DNA of 64,000 bases, from assembly GCF_024055595.1 (NCBI RefSeq), contig NZ_JAMXOF010000001.1, positions 372,001 through 436,000 of the forward strand, read 5' to 3'. Of the stretch, positions 51,722 to 61,167 are shown in pieces. Below the pieces are notes generated by a model. The model was not told the origin of the DNA and ran no database searches. It saw only the letters and a list, made by a program, of their open reading frames with translations. Numbering within the stretch: the first letter of the stretch is position 1; every line of letters begins with the position of its first letter. Both the position numbers and the translations under genes were made by a program. Origin of the DNA: Mucilaginibacter aurantiaciroseus. Lineage in GTDB: Bacteria; Bacteroidota; Bacteroidia; Sphingobacteriales; Sphingobacteriaceae.

Positions 51722-53790
51722 TACCACACCCTTATCCGCTCGTCAGGTTTTTTATACATCTTATCACCAGGTTTTACATCGAAGGCGATGTACCAGGCAT
51801 CCATATTAACAACAGGGGCGTTGGTGCGGAACTGCTCGGGCGAATGCGGGTCGGTTAGGATGCGTTGCGCGGCCGCCTCGGGGCGTTGCGCGCTGCGCCA
51901 AACCTGCGCCCAGGATAAAAAGAACCTTTGATCGGGCGTAAAGCCATCAATTTTAGTGGTCGACTGGCCTTGTTTGGTTTTCGTGTAGGCTTCGTAAGCT
52001 ACATTTAAGCCACCAAGGTCGGCAAGGTTTTCGCCAAGGGTAAGTTTGCCGTTCACGTGGATAGTATCCAGCACGGTAAAGGCATTGTATTGGCCAACTA
52101 CCTGGTCGGCACGGGTTTTAAATTTGTCGGCATCGGCTTTGGTCCACCAGTCGCGCAGGGTGCCATCGGCATCATACTGGCGGCCTTCATCATCAAAACC
52201 ATGGGTCATTTCGTGACCTATAACCGCCCCTATACCACCATAATTCACCGCGTCATCGGCTCCAAAGTCAAAGAATGGGAACTGCAATATCCCGGCCGGG
52301 AAAGCGATCTCGTTATTGGTTGGATTGTACGATGCATTAACAGTTGGCGGGGTCATCCCAAAGCGGGTCTTGTCTACAGGTTTGCCCAAACGGCTCACAT
52401 TAAAATTGTAACGCCAAACGGCAATGCGCTTTAAGTTACCGGCGTAATCATCACGGTTAATGACAAGACCATCGTAAACTTCCCATTTATCTGGATAACC
52501 GATTTTTACAGTAAATGCGGCCAGTTTTTTAAGAGCACGTGCCTTGGTTTCTTCGCTCATCCAGTCCAGGCGTTTGATGCGGTCGCCAAGGGTAACTTTC
52601 AGGTTGTTCACCAGGTCTATCATGTATTGCTTAGCCGCTGGTGTAAAATATTTTTCTACGTAAAGCTGGCCTAACAATTCGCCTATGCTGCCATCAACCA
52701 GGGCGCTCATGCGCTCGTTGTGCGGTGTTTGGGCTTTTTGGCCGCTAAGCGCTGCGCTGTAAGCGAAACTCGCGTTCACAAACGGTGAGCTTAATGATGA
52801 AGCCGATCCACGCAGGATATTCCATTTCAGATAGGTTTTCCAGTCTTCAACCGGGGTGGAAGCAAGCAATGCATCCGCATCCTTAAAGAAAGCCGGCTGA
52901 CCAACAATGATTGTATCCTGCCCGGCTACTTTTAACATCGGCAATATCTGCACCCAATTTAAATGCGGGGTGGTTTTACTAAAATCAGCTACCGAGAATT
53001 TGTTGTAATTAACATTCGGGTCGCGCTGTGCTACGCGGCTTAACTGTGATTTGGCAAGGGTTTTTTCCAGTTCAAATATGGTGCCTGCGTTTTTGGATGC
53101 CGCATCAGCATCTGTTCCGGTTAAGGTAAATAGGGTGGTAATATATGTCTTCAGCGCGTCCTGGATCTTTTTGTTGCGGGCATCATCTTTCAAGTAGTTG
53201 TCCCTATCAGGCAGACTGGTGCCGCCTTGCCTAAGGCTGATGATGTATTTATCTACATGCTTGTCATCCTGCCCAACGCCAAAACCAAATAGCGGGCTGC
53301 CTATGCCATTAACGCGTTCGTAAACCAATTCGTTAACAATGCCTTTCAGGCCGCTTATTTTGTTGATGCGGGTAAGGTCGGTAGTGATAGGGGTATAGCC
53401 TTTCTTTTCAATGGTCAGGCTGTCCATACCGCTGGCGTAAAGGTCGCCCACGCGTTGTTTAAGGGTGCTTTTAGGGTGGCCGGGCGTTTTACTAACCTCG
53501 TTAAGCAGGCCTAACAGGCGGTTGGTGTTTTCCTGGCGGAGGATATTGAAGCTGCCCCAGCGGGTTTCTTTGGCGGGGATGGCGTTCTGTTTTATCCAGT
53601 TGCCGTTGGCGTAATCAAAAAAATCGTCGCCTGGTTTTACCGACAGATTCATATTGGCCGGGTCGATGTATTTTTTGGGTGGATCGTTTGGTGATTTTGT
53701 TTTCGGTGTTTTATCGCCATTGGCGGCAAAAACACTGGCAGACAGGCACAGGGCACTCATCAGCATTAAGTTGGTGAACTTTAATTTCAT
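51721..53790 (-). CDS. M13 (neprilysin/PepO-like) zinc metallopeptidase
   Basis: A 689-residue exported endopeptidase. The signal peptide (MKLKFTNLMLMSALCLSASVFA) is followed by the M13 N-terminal domain (start DPANMNLSVKPGDDFFDYANGNW, cut to SVKPGDDFFDYANGNW) and the catalytic domain with IGHEMTHGFDDEGRQYD (HExxH), the third ligand in GENLADLGG, and NPTNNEIAFPAGIL upstream. The C-terminal tail is PGDKMYKKPDERIRVW, which ends in the conserved W. It degrades peptides in the periplasm; family length is 650-700, so it is complete. Confidence 0.95.
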   Translation of the reverse strand: MKLKFTNLMLMSALCLSASVFAANGDKTPKTKSPNDPPKKYIDPANMNLSVKPGDDFFDYANGNWIKQNAIPAKETRWGSFNILRQENTNRLLGLLNEVSKTPGHPKSTLKQRVGDLYASGMDSLTIEKKGYTPITTDLTRINKISGLKGIVNELVYERVNGIGSPLFGFGVGQDDKHVDKYIISLRQGGTSLPDRDNYLKDDARNKKIQDALKTYITTLFTLTGTDADAASKNAGTIFELEKTLAKSQLSRVAQRDPNVNYNKFSVADFSKTTPHLNWVQILPMLKVAGQDTIIVGQPAFFKDADALLASTPVEDWKTYLKWNILRGSASSLSSPFVNASFAYSAALSGQKAQTPHNERMSALVDGSIGELLGQLYVEKYFTPAAKQYMIDLVNNLKVTLGDRIKRLDWMSEETKARALKKLAAFTVKIGYPDKWEVYDGLVINRDDYAGNLKRIAVWRYNFNVSRLGKPVDKTRFGMTPPTVNASYNPTNNEIAFPAGILQFPFFDFGADDAVNYGGIGAVIGHEMTHGFDDEGRQYDADGTLRDWWTKADADKFKTRADQVVGQYNAFTVLDTIHVNGKLTLGENLADLGGLNVAYEAYTKTKQGQSTTKIDGFTPDQRFFLSWAQVWRSAQRPEAAAQRILTDPHSPEQFRTNAPVVNMDAWYIAFDVKPGDKMYKKPDERIRVW

Positions 53791-54051
53791 GTTAAAATCA
53801 GTAAAACGTGAAGTTAATTATTTATCTGCCGGATGGCAAATAATAGGGCAGCGGAAATTACTTGTTGAACCATTTTATAACAAATGCCAAACGCGACATT
53901 CTTATAAAAGCTGCTAAAAAACGATTTACAGGCAATGTTTTCATACCGGGCGCAAAGTTTATACACTATAAACGGCTACATGTAAAAATATTGTTGCTGA
54001 TGGATTGAAGGGCGTAATTTATAATTATTCCACCTAAAACGTGTAGGTTTA
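53791..54051. other. Intergenic region between M13 peptidase and repeat block
   Basis: About 260 bases without a gene on either strand. It should hold the promoter of the minus-strand peptidase gene, but no exact TAnnTTTG element at suitable distance was found; TATTATTTG near 53845 is the closest look-alike. Confidence 0.4.
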
Positions 54052-54212
54052 ACTCACCCCGCGGCACTACATGCGCAACCCTTCTCTGCTGCGCAAAGAG
54101 GGTGGTGAAGAAGCCTTACTTAAATCCTCCAAAGGAGAGGGCTTTAAAATCATTTTCTTAGTAATTATTGGCGCCCTCTTCAAAGCAGAGGGCAGGGGAG
54201 AGGCTATCATCA
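54052..54212. repeat. GC-rich dispersed repeat with several stems
   Basis: AACTCACCCC at the left and GGGGAGAGGCTA at the right echo the ends of the element at 30040-30189, and the inside has CTCTGCTGCGCAAAGAGG-like and CCCTCTTCAAAGCAGAGGG-like stems. TTAGTAATTATT at 54159-54170 repeats part of the 16-mer that flanks the other element. No coding potential. Confidence 0.45.
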
Positions 54213-54243
54213 TTTTACCTGTTCCCAATTAGCGCCAAATAGT

Positions 54244-54251
54244 TATTTTTG
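54244..54251 (+). promoter_or_regulatory. -7 element of valS
   Basis: TATTTTTG matches TAnnTTTG exactly and ends six bases before the ATG at 54258. No clear -33 TTTG is present. The short distance suggests a nearly leaderless message. Confidence 0.5.
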
Positions 54252-54257
54252 CGGGCT

Positions 54258-56897
54258 ATGAGTATTGCAAAAACCTATTCGCCCGCAGAAGCCGAAGAAA
54301 AATGGTATAGTTACTGGTTACAACACAATTTCTTCAGGTCGGTGCCTGATGAGCGCGAGCCGTATACTATCGTCATCCCTCCGCCAAATGTTACCGGTGT
54401 GCTGCACATGGGCCATATGTTAAACAATACCATACAGGATGTGCTGATCCGCCGTGCCCGTATGAAAGGCAAAAATGCCTGCTGGGTGCCGGGAACCGAC
54501 CATGCCAGTATTGCTACTGAAGCAAAGGTTGTTGCCATGCTGAAAGAACGCGGTATCAACAAAAAAGACCTGAGCCGCGAAGAGTTTTTAAGCTACGCCT
54601 GGGAGTGGAAAGAGAAATACGGCGGGATTATCCTCGATCAATTAAAAAAATTAGGCGCCTCGTGCGATTGGGAACGTACCAGGTTCACAATGGACGAGGA
54701 TATGAGCGAGTCTGTTATCGACTACTTTGTACACCTGCACAAAAAGGGCTGGATCTACCGTGGCGTACGCATGGTAAACTGGGACCCGCAGGGTAAAACT
54801 GCAGTAAGCGACGAGGAGGTAATCCGTAAAGAAGTAAATCAGAAGTTATATTATATAAATTATAAGGTAGCAGGTGAGGATGGCCATTTAACTATCGCCA
54901 CCACCCGTCCCGAAACCATTATGGCTGATGCGGCTATTTGTATCAATCCTAATGACGAGCGTTACACGCACTTGCATGGCAAGGGGGTATTTATCCCATT
55001 GATCAACCGCGAGATCCCGGTGATACTGGACGAGTACGTTACCATGGATTTTGGTACCGGCTGTTTAAAGGTTACGCCGGCGCATGATTTGAATGACTAT
55101 GAGCTTGGGCAAAAACATAAATTGCAGATCATCGATATATTGAATGACGATGCTACTTTAAACGAGAAAGCGCAGATCTTAGTTGGTGAAGACCGTTTCA
55201 TTGCCCGTAAAAAAATATCCGTGCTTTTAGAAGAGGCCGGCGCCTTAGAAAAGACAGAAGATTATACCTCACAAATAGGTTACAGCGAACGTACCAACGC
55301 GGCTATCGAACCAAAGCTAAGCATGCAATGGTTCTGCAAAATGAAAGAACTGGCTAAGCCTGCGCTGGAATATGTAACCAATGGTGATGTAAAACTGATC
55401 CCTGAGAAATTTATCAATACTTATCGCCATTGGATGGAGAATGTTAGGGATTGGAACATTAGCCGCCAGTTGTGGTGGGGCCAGCAGATCCCTGCTTATT
55501 ACCTGCCAAACGGCGAGTTTGTGGTTGCTAAAACCAAAGAAGAAGCTTTGGTTGAAGCACAAAAGATCGATGCATCATTTACCATTGATAACCTAACCCA
55601 GGACGAAGATGTTTTGGATACCTGGTTCTCATCGGGCCTTTGGCCGATCTCTGTTTTTGATGGCGTGCGTAACCCGGATAATGCCGAGATAAACTATTAC
55701 TACCCAACAAATGATTTGGTTACGGCTCCCGAGATCTTGTTCTTTTGGGTGGCAAGGATGATCACGGCCGGGCATGAACTGCGCGAGACCAAACCGTTCA
55801 CTAACGTTTACCTTACCGGTATTGTTAGAGATAAGCTTGGCCGTAAAATGTCAAAATCCTTAGGTAACTCGCCCGATCCGCTTGACCTTATCGCTAAATA
55901 CGGTGCCGACGGTGTACGTGTAGGGATGTTGCTATGTTCGCCTGCAGGTAACGACCTGATGTTTGACGAAAGCTATTGTGAGCAGGGCCGTAATTTCTCA
56001 AACAAGATCTGGAACGCTTTTAAACTGGTAAAAGGTTGGGAGATTGACGAGAGCATCGCCCCAAAAAACCAAATCGCGATAGAGTGGTTCGAGAGCCGCT
56101 TTAACCAGGCTTTGGTTGATATTGAAAGCGACTTTAAACAATACCGTTTATCTGAAGCGCTGATGACCACCTATAAATTAGTATGGGACGATTTCTGTGC
56201 CTGGTACCTGGAAATGGTGAAACCTGCCTACCAGCAGGATGTAGAAAAGCAAAAGATAGATGCCGAAACCTACAAAGCTACCGTAGCATTTTTTGAAAAT
56301 ATATTAAAAGTATTACACCCATACATGCCGTTCCTGACCGAGGAACTTTGGCACGACGAACTGTTTGGCACACGTGCCGAATTAGATTGCTGTATTGTTG
56401 CCCAATTACCAATAATCGGGGAAATAAATACCCGCTTGGCTGCCGAGATAGGAGTTATACAACAGGTTATTGCGCAGGTTAGAAATACCCGCAACAGCAA
56501 CCAGCTCTCGCCGAAAGAGGCCTTGCCTTTGGCAGTAAAAACAACATCGGGTATTGATTATTTGGCGTACGAGGGTGTTATTAAACAATTGGGTAATATT
56601 AGCGAGCTAAGTACCGTTACTGATGCAGTAGCAGGTGCAAACAGCTTTATAGCCGGTACAGACGAGTTTTTTATTAAACTTGATATAGAAATTGATGTTG
56701 CTGCTGAAACAGAACGACTTACAAAAGAAAAAGAATATCTGGAAGGCTTTTTAAAATCGGTAAACGCAAAGTTAAATAATGAACGTTTTATGGCAAATGC
56801 CAAACCAGAGATAATTGACAACGAATTAAAAAAGAAGGCCGATGCAGAAGCGAGGTTAAAAATTGTTGAAGACAATTTAAGGGGATTGGCAGGCTAA
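54258..56897 (+). CDS. valS: Valyl-tRNA synthetase
   Basis: An 879-residue class I aminoacyl-tRNA synthetase that charges tRNA-Val. The start is the ATG at 54258 (MSIAKTYSPAEAEEKWY); a TTG three codons earlier overlaps the promoter. The HIGH motif is in PPPNVTGVLHMGHML, the KMSKS motif in GRKMSKSLGNSPDP, the editing domain in about 190-340 (TIATTRPETIMADAA), the anticodon-binding domain in about 600-780 and a C-terminal coiled coil in about 815-879. Length agrees with the family (about 870-950). Confidence 0.97.
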   Translation: MSIAKTYSPAEAEEKWYSYWLQHNFFRSVPDEREPYTIVIPPPNVTGVLHMGHMLNNTIQDVLIRRARMKGKNACWVPGTDHASIATEAKVVAMLKERGINKKDLSREEFLSYAWEWKEKYGGIILDQLKKLGASCDWERTRFTMDEDMSESVIDYFVHLHKKGWIYRGVRMVNWDPQGKTAVSDEEVIRKEVNQKLYYINYKVAGEDGHLTIATTRPETIMADAAICINPNDERYTHLHGKGVFIPLINREIPVILDEYVTMDFGTGCLKVTPAHDLNDYELGQKHKLQIIDILNDDATLNEKAQILVGEDRFIARKKISVLLEEAGALEKTEDYTSQIGYSERTNAAIEPKLSMQWFCKMKELAKPALEYVTNGDVKLIPEKFINTYRHWMENVRDWNISRQLWWGQQIPAYYLPNGEFVVAKTKEEALVEAQKIDASFTIDNLTQDEDVLDTWFSSGLWPISVFDGVRNPDNAEINYYYPTNDLVTAPEILFFWVARMITAGHELRETKPFTNVYLTGIVRDKLGRKMSKSLGNSPDPLDLIAKYGADGVRVGMLLCSPAGNDLMFDESYCEQGRNFSNKIWNAFKLVKGWEIDESIAPKNQIAIEWFESRFNQALVDIESDFKQYRLSEALMTTYKLVWDDFCAWYLEMVKPAYQQDVEKQKIDAETYKATVAFFENILKVLHPYMPFLTEELWHDELFGTRAELDCCIVAQLPIIGEINTRLAAEIGVIQQVIAQVRNTRNSNQLSPKEALPLAVKTTSGIDYLAYEGVIKQLGNISELSTVTDAVAGANSFIAGTDEFFIKLDIEIDVAAETERLTKEKEYLEGFLKSVNAKLNNERFMANAKPEIIDNELKKKADAEARLKIVEDNLRGLAG

Positions 56898-57003
56898 TTG
56901 CGTTATTTATTTGCATTACATATTTAAACAATAAGTAATTGCGTATATTAAAACAGCTATTTATTATCATTATTTAACCTACATTAATACGGCAACCAAG
57001 CAA

Positions 57004-58815
57004 GTGAGCTTTTTTAATTTTTCTATAAACAAGATACTTACGAAGGAAATGTCAATTCTTGACCAGGCCCGTATCCGCTTGCTGTATTTTGGTTTGTTGT
57101 TAGCTATTGTAGTCATAGGTGCTTTGTTCTTAAGTATTTACGTGCAAAACATACACGTAATGACTATAGTGGCAGGTTGTGTACTTGCATCGGTTGTTGC
57201 GCTTTTTAAATACCTTACGTTTAAACCGCACTGGCGTACTATTTCGCACATGCTGCTTATTATTGGTACGCTGGTTAACCTGTTAACAGCATTTGTTATT
57301 CTACAGGATGTAAATATTATTACTGTACAAACTATCATACTGATTATTGTATTTAGTTTTTATATGCTGGGGCAAAACTGGGGCATGTTTTTCTCGCTGT
57401 TAAACTTGCTACCAGTACTTATATTTATGGTGATGAAGTTTGATCATAATTATATTATCGATTTTAAACCTGAAACAGCCGACGGATCAACTACCATTAT
57501 AGCGGTATTTGCAAACTTTATCCTCATCATATTTATCCACAGCCATTTTTATACCGCGTTTTTAAAGAATATTAAACAACTTAAAGAAACCGGTGAAGAG
57601 CAGGCAGCATTAAATATTAAGTTTGAGCGGGCTATAGAAAAGGCCGAAAAATCGTCACAGGTACAATCGGATTTCTTATCTACCATGTCGCACGAGATCC
57701 GCACACCGTTGAATGCCGTTATTGGTATGAGCAACCTGCTGCTGATGAATAGCCCAAGGCAGGACCAGGGCGAGAACCTGGAGATCCTGAAATTTTCGGC
57801 CAATAACCTGCTGGCTATTGTGAATGATGTGCTCGACTTTAACAAGATAGAGTCGGGTAAAGTAGTGTTCGAGAAGATCAAGTTCAATCTTGTCGACCTG
57901 ATGCAGAACATCTGTGGCGGGCAGATGATTAAAGCCGAAGAAAAAAGCCTTTTGTTTAAGCTCGACATTGATAGTGAACTACGCCGCAAAGTAATATTTG
58001 GCGATCCTACCCGCTTAACGCAAATCATATTTAATTTGGTGAGCAATGCCATTAAATTTACCTCGGAGGGTAATATTTTGGTGAGGGTAACCTGTTTGGA
58101 AGATCGCCATAATAATATCACAGTAGGCTTTTCGGTAAAAGACACGGGTATCGGCATCAAAAAGGAAAACCTCGATACCATATTTGAGCCATTCACTCAG
58201 GAATCTATCACCACTACGCGTCAGTATGGTGGTACAGGTTTAGGCTTAGCCATTGTTAAACGTTTGCTGGAGCTGCAAAGCCTGCAAATGCATGTAAGTA
58301 GTAAGGTAAACCAGGGGTCGGAGTTTTCGTTTAATATGGAGTTCCCTGTTTCTACGGAATTGGCTTCTACAAAAGAAAGGTCTGCTGAGCCACAACAACT
58401 GGCGCAAACCATGGCACTGGCCGAAGAGCAAGGCAGCAACCTGCGCATTCTGATAGCAGAGGATAACCCGGTTAACGTAATGCTGATGAAGAAGCTATTT
58501 TCTAAATGGAAGATAGTGCCAACCATAGCCGAAAACGGCGAACGCGCGGTAGAAATTATGCAGTACGGTAATTTTGATGTGGTGCTAATGGATTTGCAAA
58601 TGCCGGTAATGAACGGGTTTGATGCATCGATGGAGATCCGTAAAATGACCGACCCTGCCAAAGCAAAAGTGCCAATTATCGCGTTAACCGCTTCGGCGTT
58701 ATTTGACATCCGCGACCAGGTAATCAATGCGGGCATGAATGATTACGTTGCCAAACCGTTTAAACCCGATGAGTTGATGGAAAAGATCCAAAACCTTGTT
58801 GCTGCCGTAAACTAA
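57004..58815 (+). CDS. Hybrid sensor histidine kinase/response regulator
   Basis: A 603-residue membrane kinase. Five to six hydrophobic helices (about 25-182) form the sensor, with hardly any periplasmic loop, so it may sense the membrane or an intracellular cue. The HisKA box is FLSTMSHEIRTPLNAVIG (His230), N box NLVSNAIKF, G boxes KDTGIGI and GGTGLGLAI, then a receiver domain (about 480-600) with acidic EDN pair, D530 (VLMDLQMP), the switch threonine in LTASA and K574 in VAKPFKP. The GTG at 57004 gives this length; an ATG at 57049, preceded by AAGGA, is an alternative start that removes 15 residues. No output regulator is adjacent. Confidence 0.92.
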   Translation: MSFFNFSINKILTKEMSILDQARIRLLYFGLLLAIVVIGALFLSIYVQNIHVMTIVAGCVLASVVALFKYLTFKPHWRTISHMLLIIGTLVNLLTAFVILQDVNIITVQTIILIIVFSFYMLGQNWGMFFSLLNLLPVLIFMVMKFDHNYIIDFKPETADGSTTIIAVFANFILIIFIHSHFYTAFLKNIKQLKETGEEQAALNIKFERAIEKAEKSSQVQSDFLSTMSHEIRTPLNAVIGMSNLLLMNSPRQDQGENLEILKFSANNLLAIVNDVLDFNKIESGKVVFEKIKFNLVDLMQNICGGQMIKAEEKSLLFKLDIDSELRRKVIFGDPTRLTQIIFNLVSNAIKFTSEGNILVRVTCLEDRHNNITVGFSVKDTGIGIKKENLDTIFEPFTQESITTTRQYGGTGLGLAIVKRLLELQSLQMHVSSKVNQGSEFSFNMEFPVSTELASTKERSAEPQQLAQTMALAEEQGSNLRILIAEDNPVNVMLMKKLFSKWKIVPTIAENGERAVEIMQYGNFDVVLMDLQMPVMNGFDASMEIRKMTDPAKAKVPIIALTASALFDIRDQVINAGMNDYVAKPFKPDELMEKIQNLVAAVN

Positions 58816-59264
58816 AGCTCTTTATAACTGGGCAATTCCTCCAAAAATTTATAAGTTTCGTTTTCGTGGCTGATGCTGCAATAATAATGTTGTAAGCCGT
58901 TGCTAACCGCCAGTAGTTTTACTTTGTGCACCATGTTATAACGCGCGGCCTGGTCAAACGTCGCCTGGCTTATGGCTACCGAAGGCGCCTTACATTCCAC
59001 CAATAAGATCTTTTCGCCCGATGAATTGAACACCACGATATCGGTACGTTTAGCCATGCCGTGCAGCCTTAACCCGCCTTCTAACTTTATAAGCGATTTG
59101 GGGTATTGCTTTTGCCCGATGAGATATTGTACAAAGTGCTGGCGTACCCATTCTTCGGGGGTAAGTATAATGTTCTTCTTCCGCAGCTCATCAAAAAGTG
59201 TAAGCTGCCCGTTATCGTCGGTTAGTTTAAACGGATAGGGCGGAAGATTAAGCGGCTGGAGCAT
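58812..59264 (-). CDS. HSDR_N-type PD-(D/E)xK domain protein
   Basis: A 150-residue protein similar to the N-terminal nuclease domain of type I restriction subunit R. The core is seen in LRLHGMAKRTDIVVFNSSGE (Asp of the PD motif) and LLVECKAPSVAISQATFDQA (E-x-K), followed by a helix with QAARYN. There is no helicase part. Such stand-alone proteins are found next to holA in Bacteroidota and are probably a chromosomal nuclease of unknown role rather than a restriction system. Its stop overlaps the end of the kinase gene by four bases, convergent. Confidence 0.85.
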   Translation of the reverse strand: MLQPLNLPPYPFKLTDDNGQLTLFDELRKKNIILTPEEWVRQHFVQYLIGQKQYPKSLIKLEGGLRLHGMAKRTDIVVFNSSGEKILLVECKAPSVAISQATFDQAARYNMVHKVKLLAVSNGLQHYYCSISHENETYKFLEELPSYKEL

Positions 59265-59266
59265 TT

Positions 59267-59301
59267 TATAAATTCAAAAGTATAAATTCAAAAGTAAAAA
59301 T
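59267..59301 (+). repeat. Heptad array (TATAAAT/TCAAAAG type), five units
   Basis: TATAAAT, TCAAAAG, TATAAAT, TCAAAAG, TAAAAAT. It lies directly upstream of the HSDR_N start codon (59264) and is of the reverse type of the array before holA. Confidence 0.65.
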
Positions 59302-59349
59302 GCACTTTCCATAATGATGTTTATTACTTTATATCTCGTAAAATAAGGT

Positions 59350-59384
59350 TTTTGAATTTTAACTTTTTACTTTTGACTTGATGG
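59350..59384 (+). repeat. Heptad array (TTTTGAC type) in front of holA
   Basis: TTTTGAA, TTTTAAC, TTTTTAC, TTTTGAC and TTGATGG: units of exactly seven bases. The holA ATG (59381) is in the last degenerate unit. The core is the same as in folC and the guaA promoter. Confidence 0.7.
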
Positions 59385-60403
59385 CCGCTTCTGCTCCCGA
59401 TATTATAAAAGACCTTAAGAACCGCAAAATTAAACCCGTGTACCTGCTGCATGGCGAGGAACCTTTTTATATTGATTTGGTGAGTAATTACATAGAACAC
59501 AACCTACTGACAAGCGCTGAGAAGGGTTTTAACCAAACGGTTTTATACGGTAAGGATACCGATGTGATGACGGTTATAAACGCCGCAAAACGCTATCCTA
59601 TGATGAGCGATTACCAGGTGATAATGGTTAAAGAGGCGCAGGATATGAAATGGGGCCGCGATGATGACGATAAAAAAAGCATTAACCCGGTATTAAGCTA
59701 TCTGGAGAACCCTTTAGAAAGCACAGTTTTAGTATTCTGCTACAAATACGGCAAGTTTGATAAGCGCAAAAAAACATACAAGGCCATTGAAAAGAACGGG
59801 CTGATATTTGAATCAACCGCGTTGTATGATAATAAGATCCCGGGTTGGATTGAAGGATATGTGTCTGATAAGAAATATAAGATCAGCCAGCAGGCATCTG
59901 CCATGTTATCTGAATATTTGGGTAACGATTTATCCAAGATAGCCAACGAACTGGACAAGCTGATGCTGAACATCAGCGCCGGGCAGGAAATTACCTTGCA
60001 ACTGATTGCGGATAATATCGGCATCAGTAAAGAATACAACGTTTTTGAACTGCAGAGTGCGCTTACCCGTAAGGATGTTTATAAGGCAAACCAAATTGTA
60101 AATTACTTTGAAGCTAATCCTAAAGCCAACCCAATTGTTTTGGTACTGGGTAACCTCAATAACTTTTTTAGCAAGGTGCTGGCGTATCACTACGTAAAAG
60201 ATAAAGGTAACGCTGCCCGCGAAATAGGTGTTAATCCGTACTTTTTAAAGGATTATGAGCAGGCGGCACGCAACTATAACCTTGGCAAAACCTTCCAGAT
60301 AATCAGCTACCTGCGCGAGTACGACCTGAAAAGCAAAGGCGTAGAATCAAATACGGATCATGGCGGCTTAATGAAAGAACTGATGTTTAAGATATTGCAT
60401 TAA
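59381..60403 (+). CDS. holA: DNA polymerase III subunit delta
   Basis: A 340-residue clamp-loader subunit that opens the beta clamp. The start MAASAPDIIKDLKNRKIKPV leads into YLLHGEEPFYIDLV, the typical DnaA/HolA N-terminal strand and Walker-like region without a P-loop lysine. The middle is LGNDLSKIANELDKL, a helix conserved in HolA. The C-terminal helical collar contains GGLMKELMFKIL. Start from the ATG at 59381; a TTG one codon earlier lies in the heptad array. It is divergent from the HSDR_N gene. Confidence 0.9.
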   Translation: MAASAPDIIKDLKNRKIKPVYLLHGEEPFYIDLVSNYIEHNLLTSAEKGFNQTVLYGKDTDVMTVINAAKRYPMMSDYQVIMVKEAQDMKWGRDDDDKKSINPVLSYLENPLESTVLVFCYKYGKFDKRKKTYKAIEKNGLIFESTALYDNKIPGWIEGYVSDKKYKISQQASAMLSEYLGNDLSKIANELDKLMLNISAGQEITLQLIADNIGISKEYNVFELQSALTRKDVYKANQIVNYFEANPKANPIVLVLGNLNNFFSKVLAYHYVKDKGNAAREIGVNPYFLKDYEQAARNYNLGKTFQIISYLREYDLKSKGVESNTDHGGLMKELMFKILH

Positions 60404-60641
60404 CCGCAACCCAACCTACTCTATCGTATCCTCCAACCGCCTATTGCTGTCTTTGATGATAAAATGCACATCAGCATAAGTATCTCAATTTCCTGATTTT
60501 TTTTCACAACAATAGAAACGCTGTTAAAAAATTAATAGAGATTAAACAAAACAGTAATAATTGTAGATGTTTAAACTTGTATTAAATGACACTGTTTTTG
60601 CTATAAAATTCCTAATTTGCCGCTGTATAAGGATGCATCAT

Positions 60642-61049
60642 ATGAACCATTGGTTAGTAAAAAGTGAACCGTTTAAATATAGCTGGGAAAAATTTAACAA
60701 AGAGGGCCATACCTTTTGGGATGGTGTGCGTAATTACCAGGCGCGTAACAACCTCAGGTTAATGAAAGAGGGCGACCTGGTGATGTGGTACCACAGTAAC
60801 GAAGGCAAAGAAATTGTAGGCATTGCCAAAGTTATAAAAGAATTTTACCAGGACCCGACCACAGAAGATCCGAATTGGGTAGTGGTAGACCTTGAACCCG
60901 TAGAACCCCTTAAAAAACCGGTAACCCTCGAACAAATTAAAGCCGATGAACGCTTAAAAGATATTGGCTTGGTTAGACAAGGCCGCTTATCGGTAATGGG
61001 CATGAAACGCGAGGAATTTGACAGGATATTGGAACTGGCGGGCGAGTAA
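60642..61049 (+). CDS. EVE domain-containing protein
   Basis: A 135-residue protein with the EVE (PUA-like) fold. The start MNHWLVKSEPFKYSWEKF is the family hallmark, followed by WDGVRNYQARNNLRLMKEGD, VMWYHSNEGKEIVGIAKVI and GRLSVMGMKREEFDRIL. The ATG at 60642 is chosen over the longer frame from 60567, whose extra residues have no homology. EVE domains bind modified bases such as methylcytosine in DNA or modified nucleotides in RNA. The closest described human relative, THYN1, shares the motif. There is no partner gene nearby. Confidence 0.92.
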   Translation: MNHWLVKSEPFKYSWEKFNKEGHTFWDGVRNYQARNNLRLMKEGDLVMWYHSNEGKEIVGIAKVIKEFYQDPTTEDPNWVVVDLEPVEPLKKPVTLEQIKADERLKDIGLVRQGRLSVMGMKREEFDRILELAGE

Positions 61050-61053
61050 CTCT

Positions 61054-61155
61054 TGTTAATCACAAAGAACACAAAGATTTTATATTTTACAGCAAAGGTC
61101 ACAGAGTATTCTTTGTGACCTTTGTGCTTTATTTTAGTGTTCTTCGTGGTTAGTC
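61054..61155. repeat. Long imperfect inverted repeat between convergent genes
   Basis: The left arm (from TAATCACAAAGAACACAAAG near 61056) and the right arm (ending GTGTTCTTCGTGGTTA near 61155) are complementary over about 45 bases with mismatches, the centre being around GGTCACAGAG/CTTTGTGACC. It has an eight-base rhythm (CACAAAGA, ACACAAAG). It probably ends transcription of both the EVE and the thioesterase genes. Confidence 0.6.
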
Positions 61156-61167
61156 AAATTAAGGATC

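Noticed and set aside
57549..58196. Long minus-strand open frame (215 codons) inside the histidine kinase gene
   Set aside because: It is the antisense shadow of a well-supported kinase; the translated product is Ser/Leu-rich without any motif and has no promoter.
58812..59264. Type I restriction system
   Set aside because: Only the HSDR_N domain is present; no helicase, HsdM or HsdS gene lies near, and the gene is next to holA as in many Bacteroidota chromosomes.
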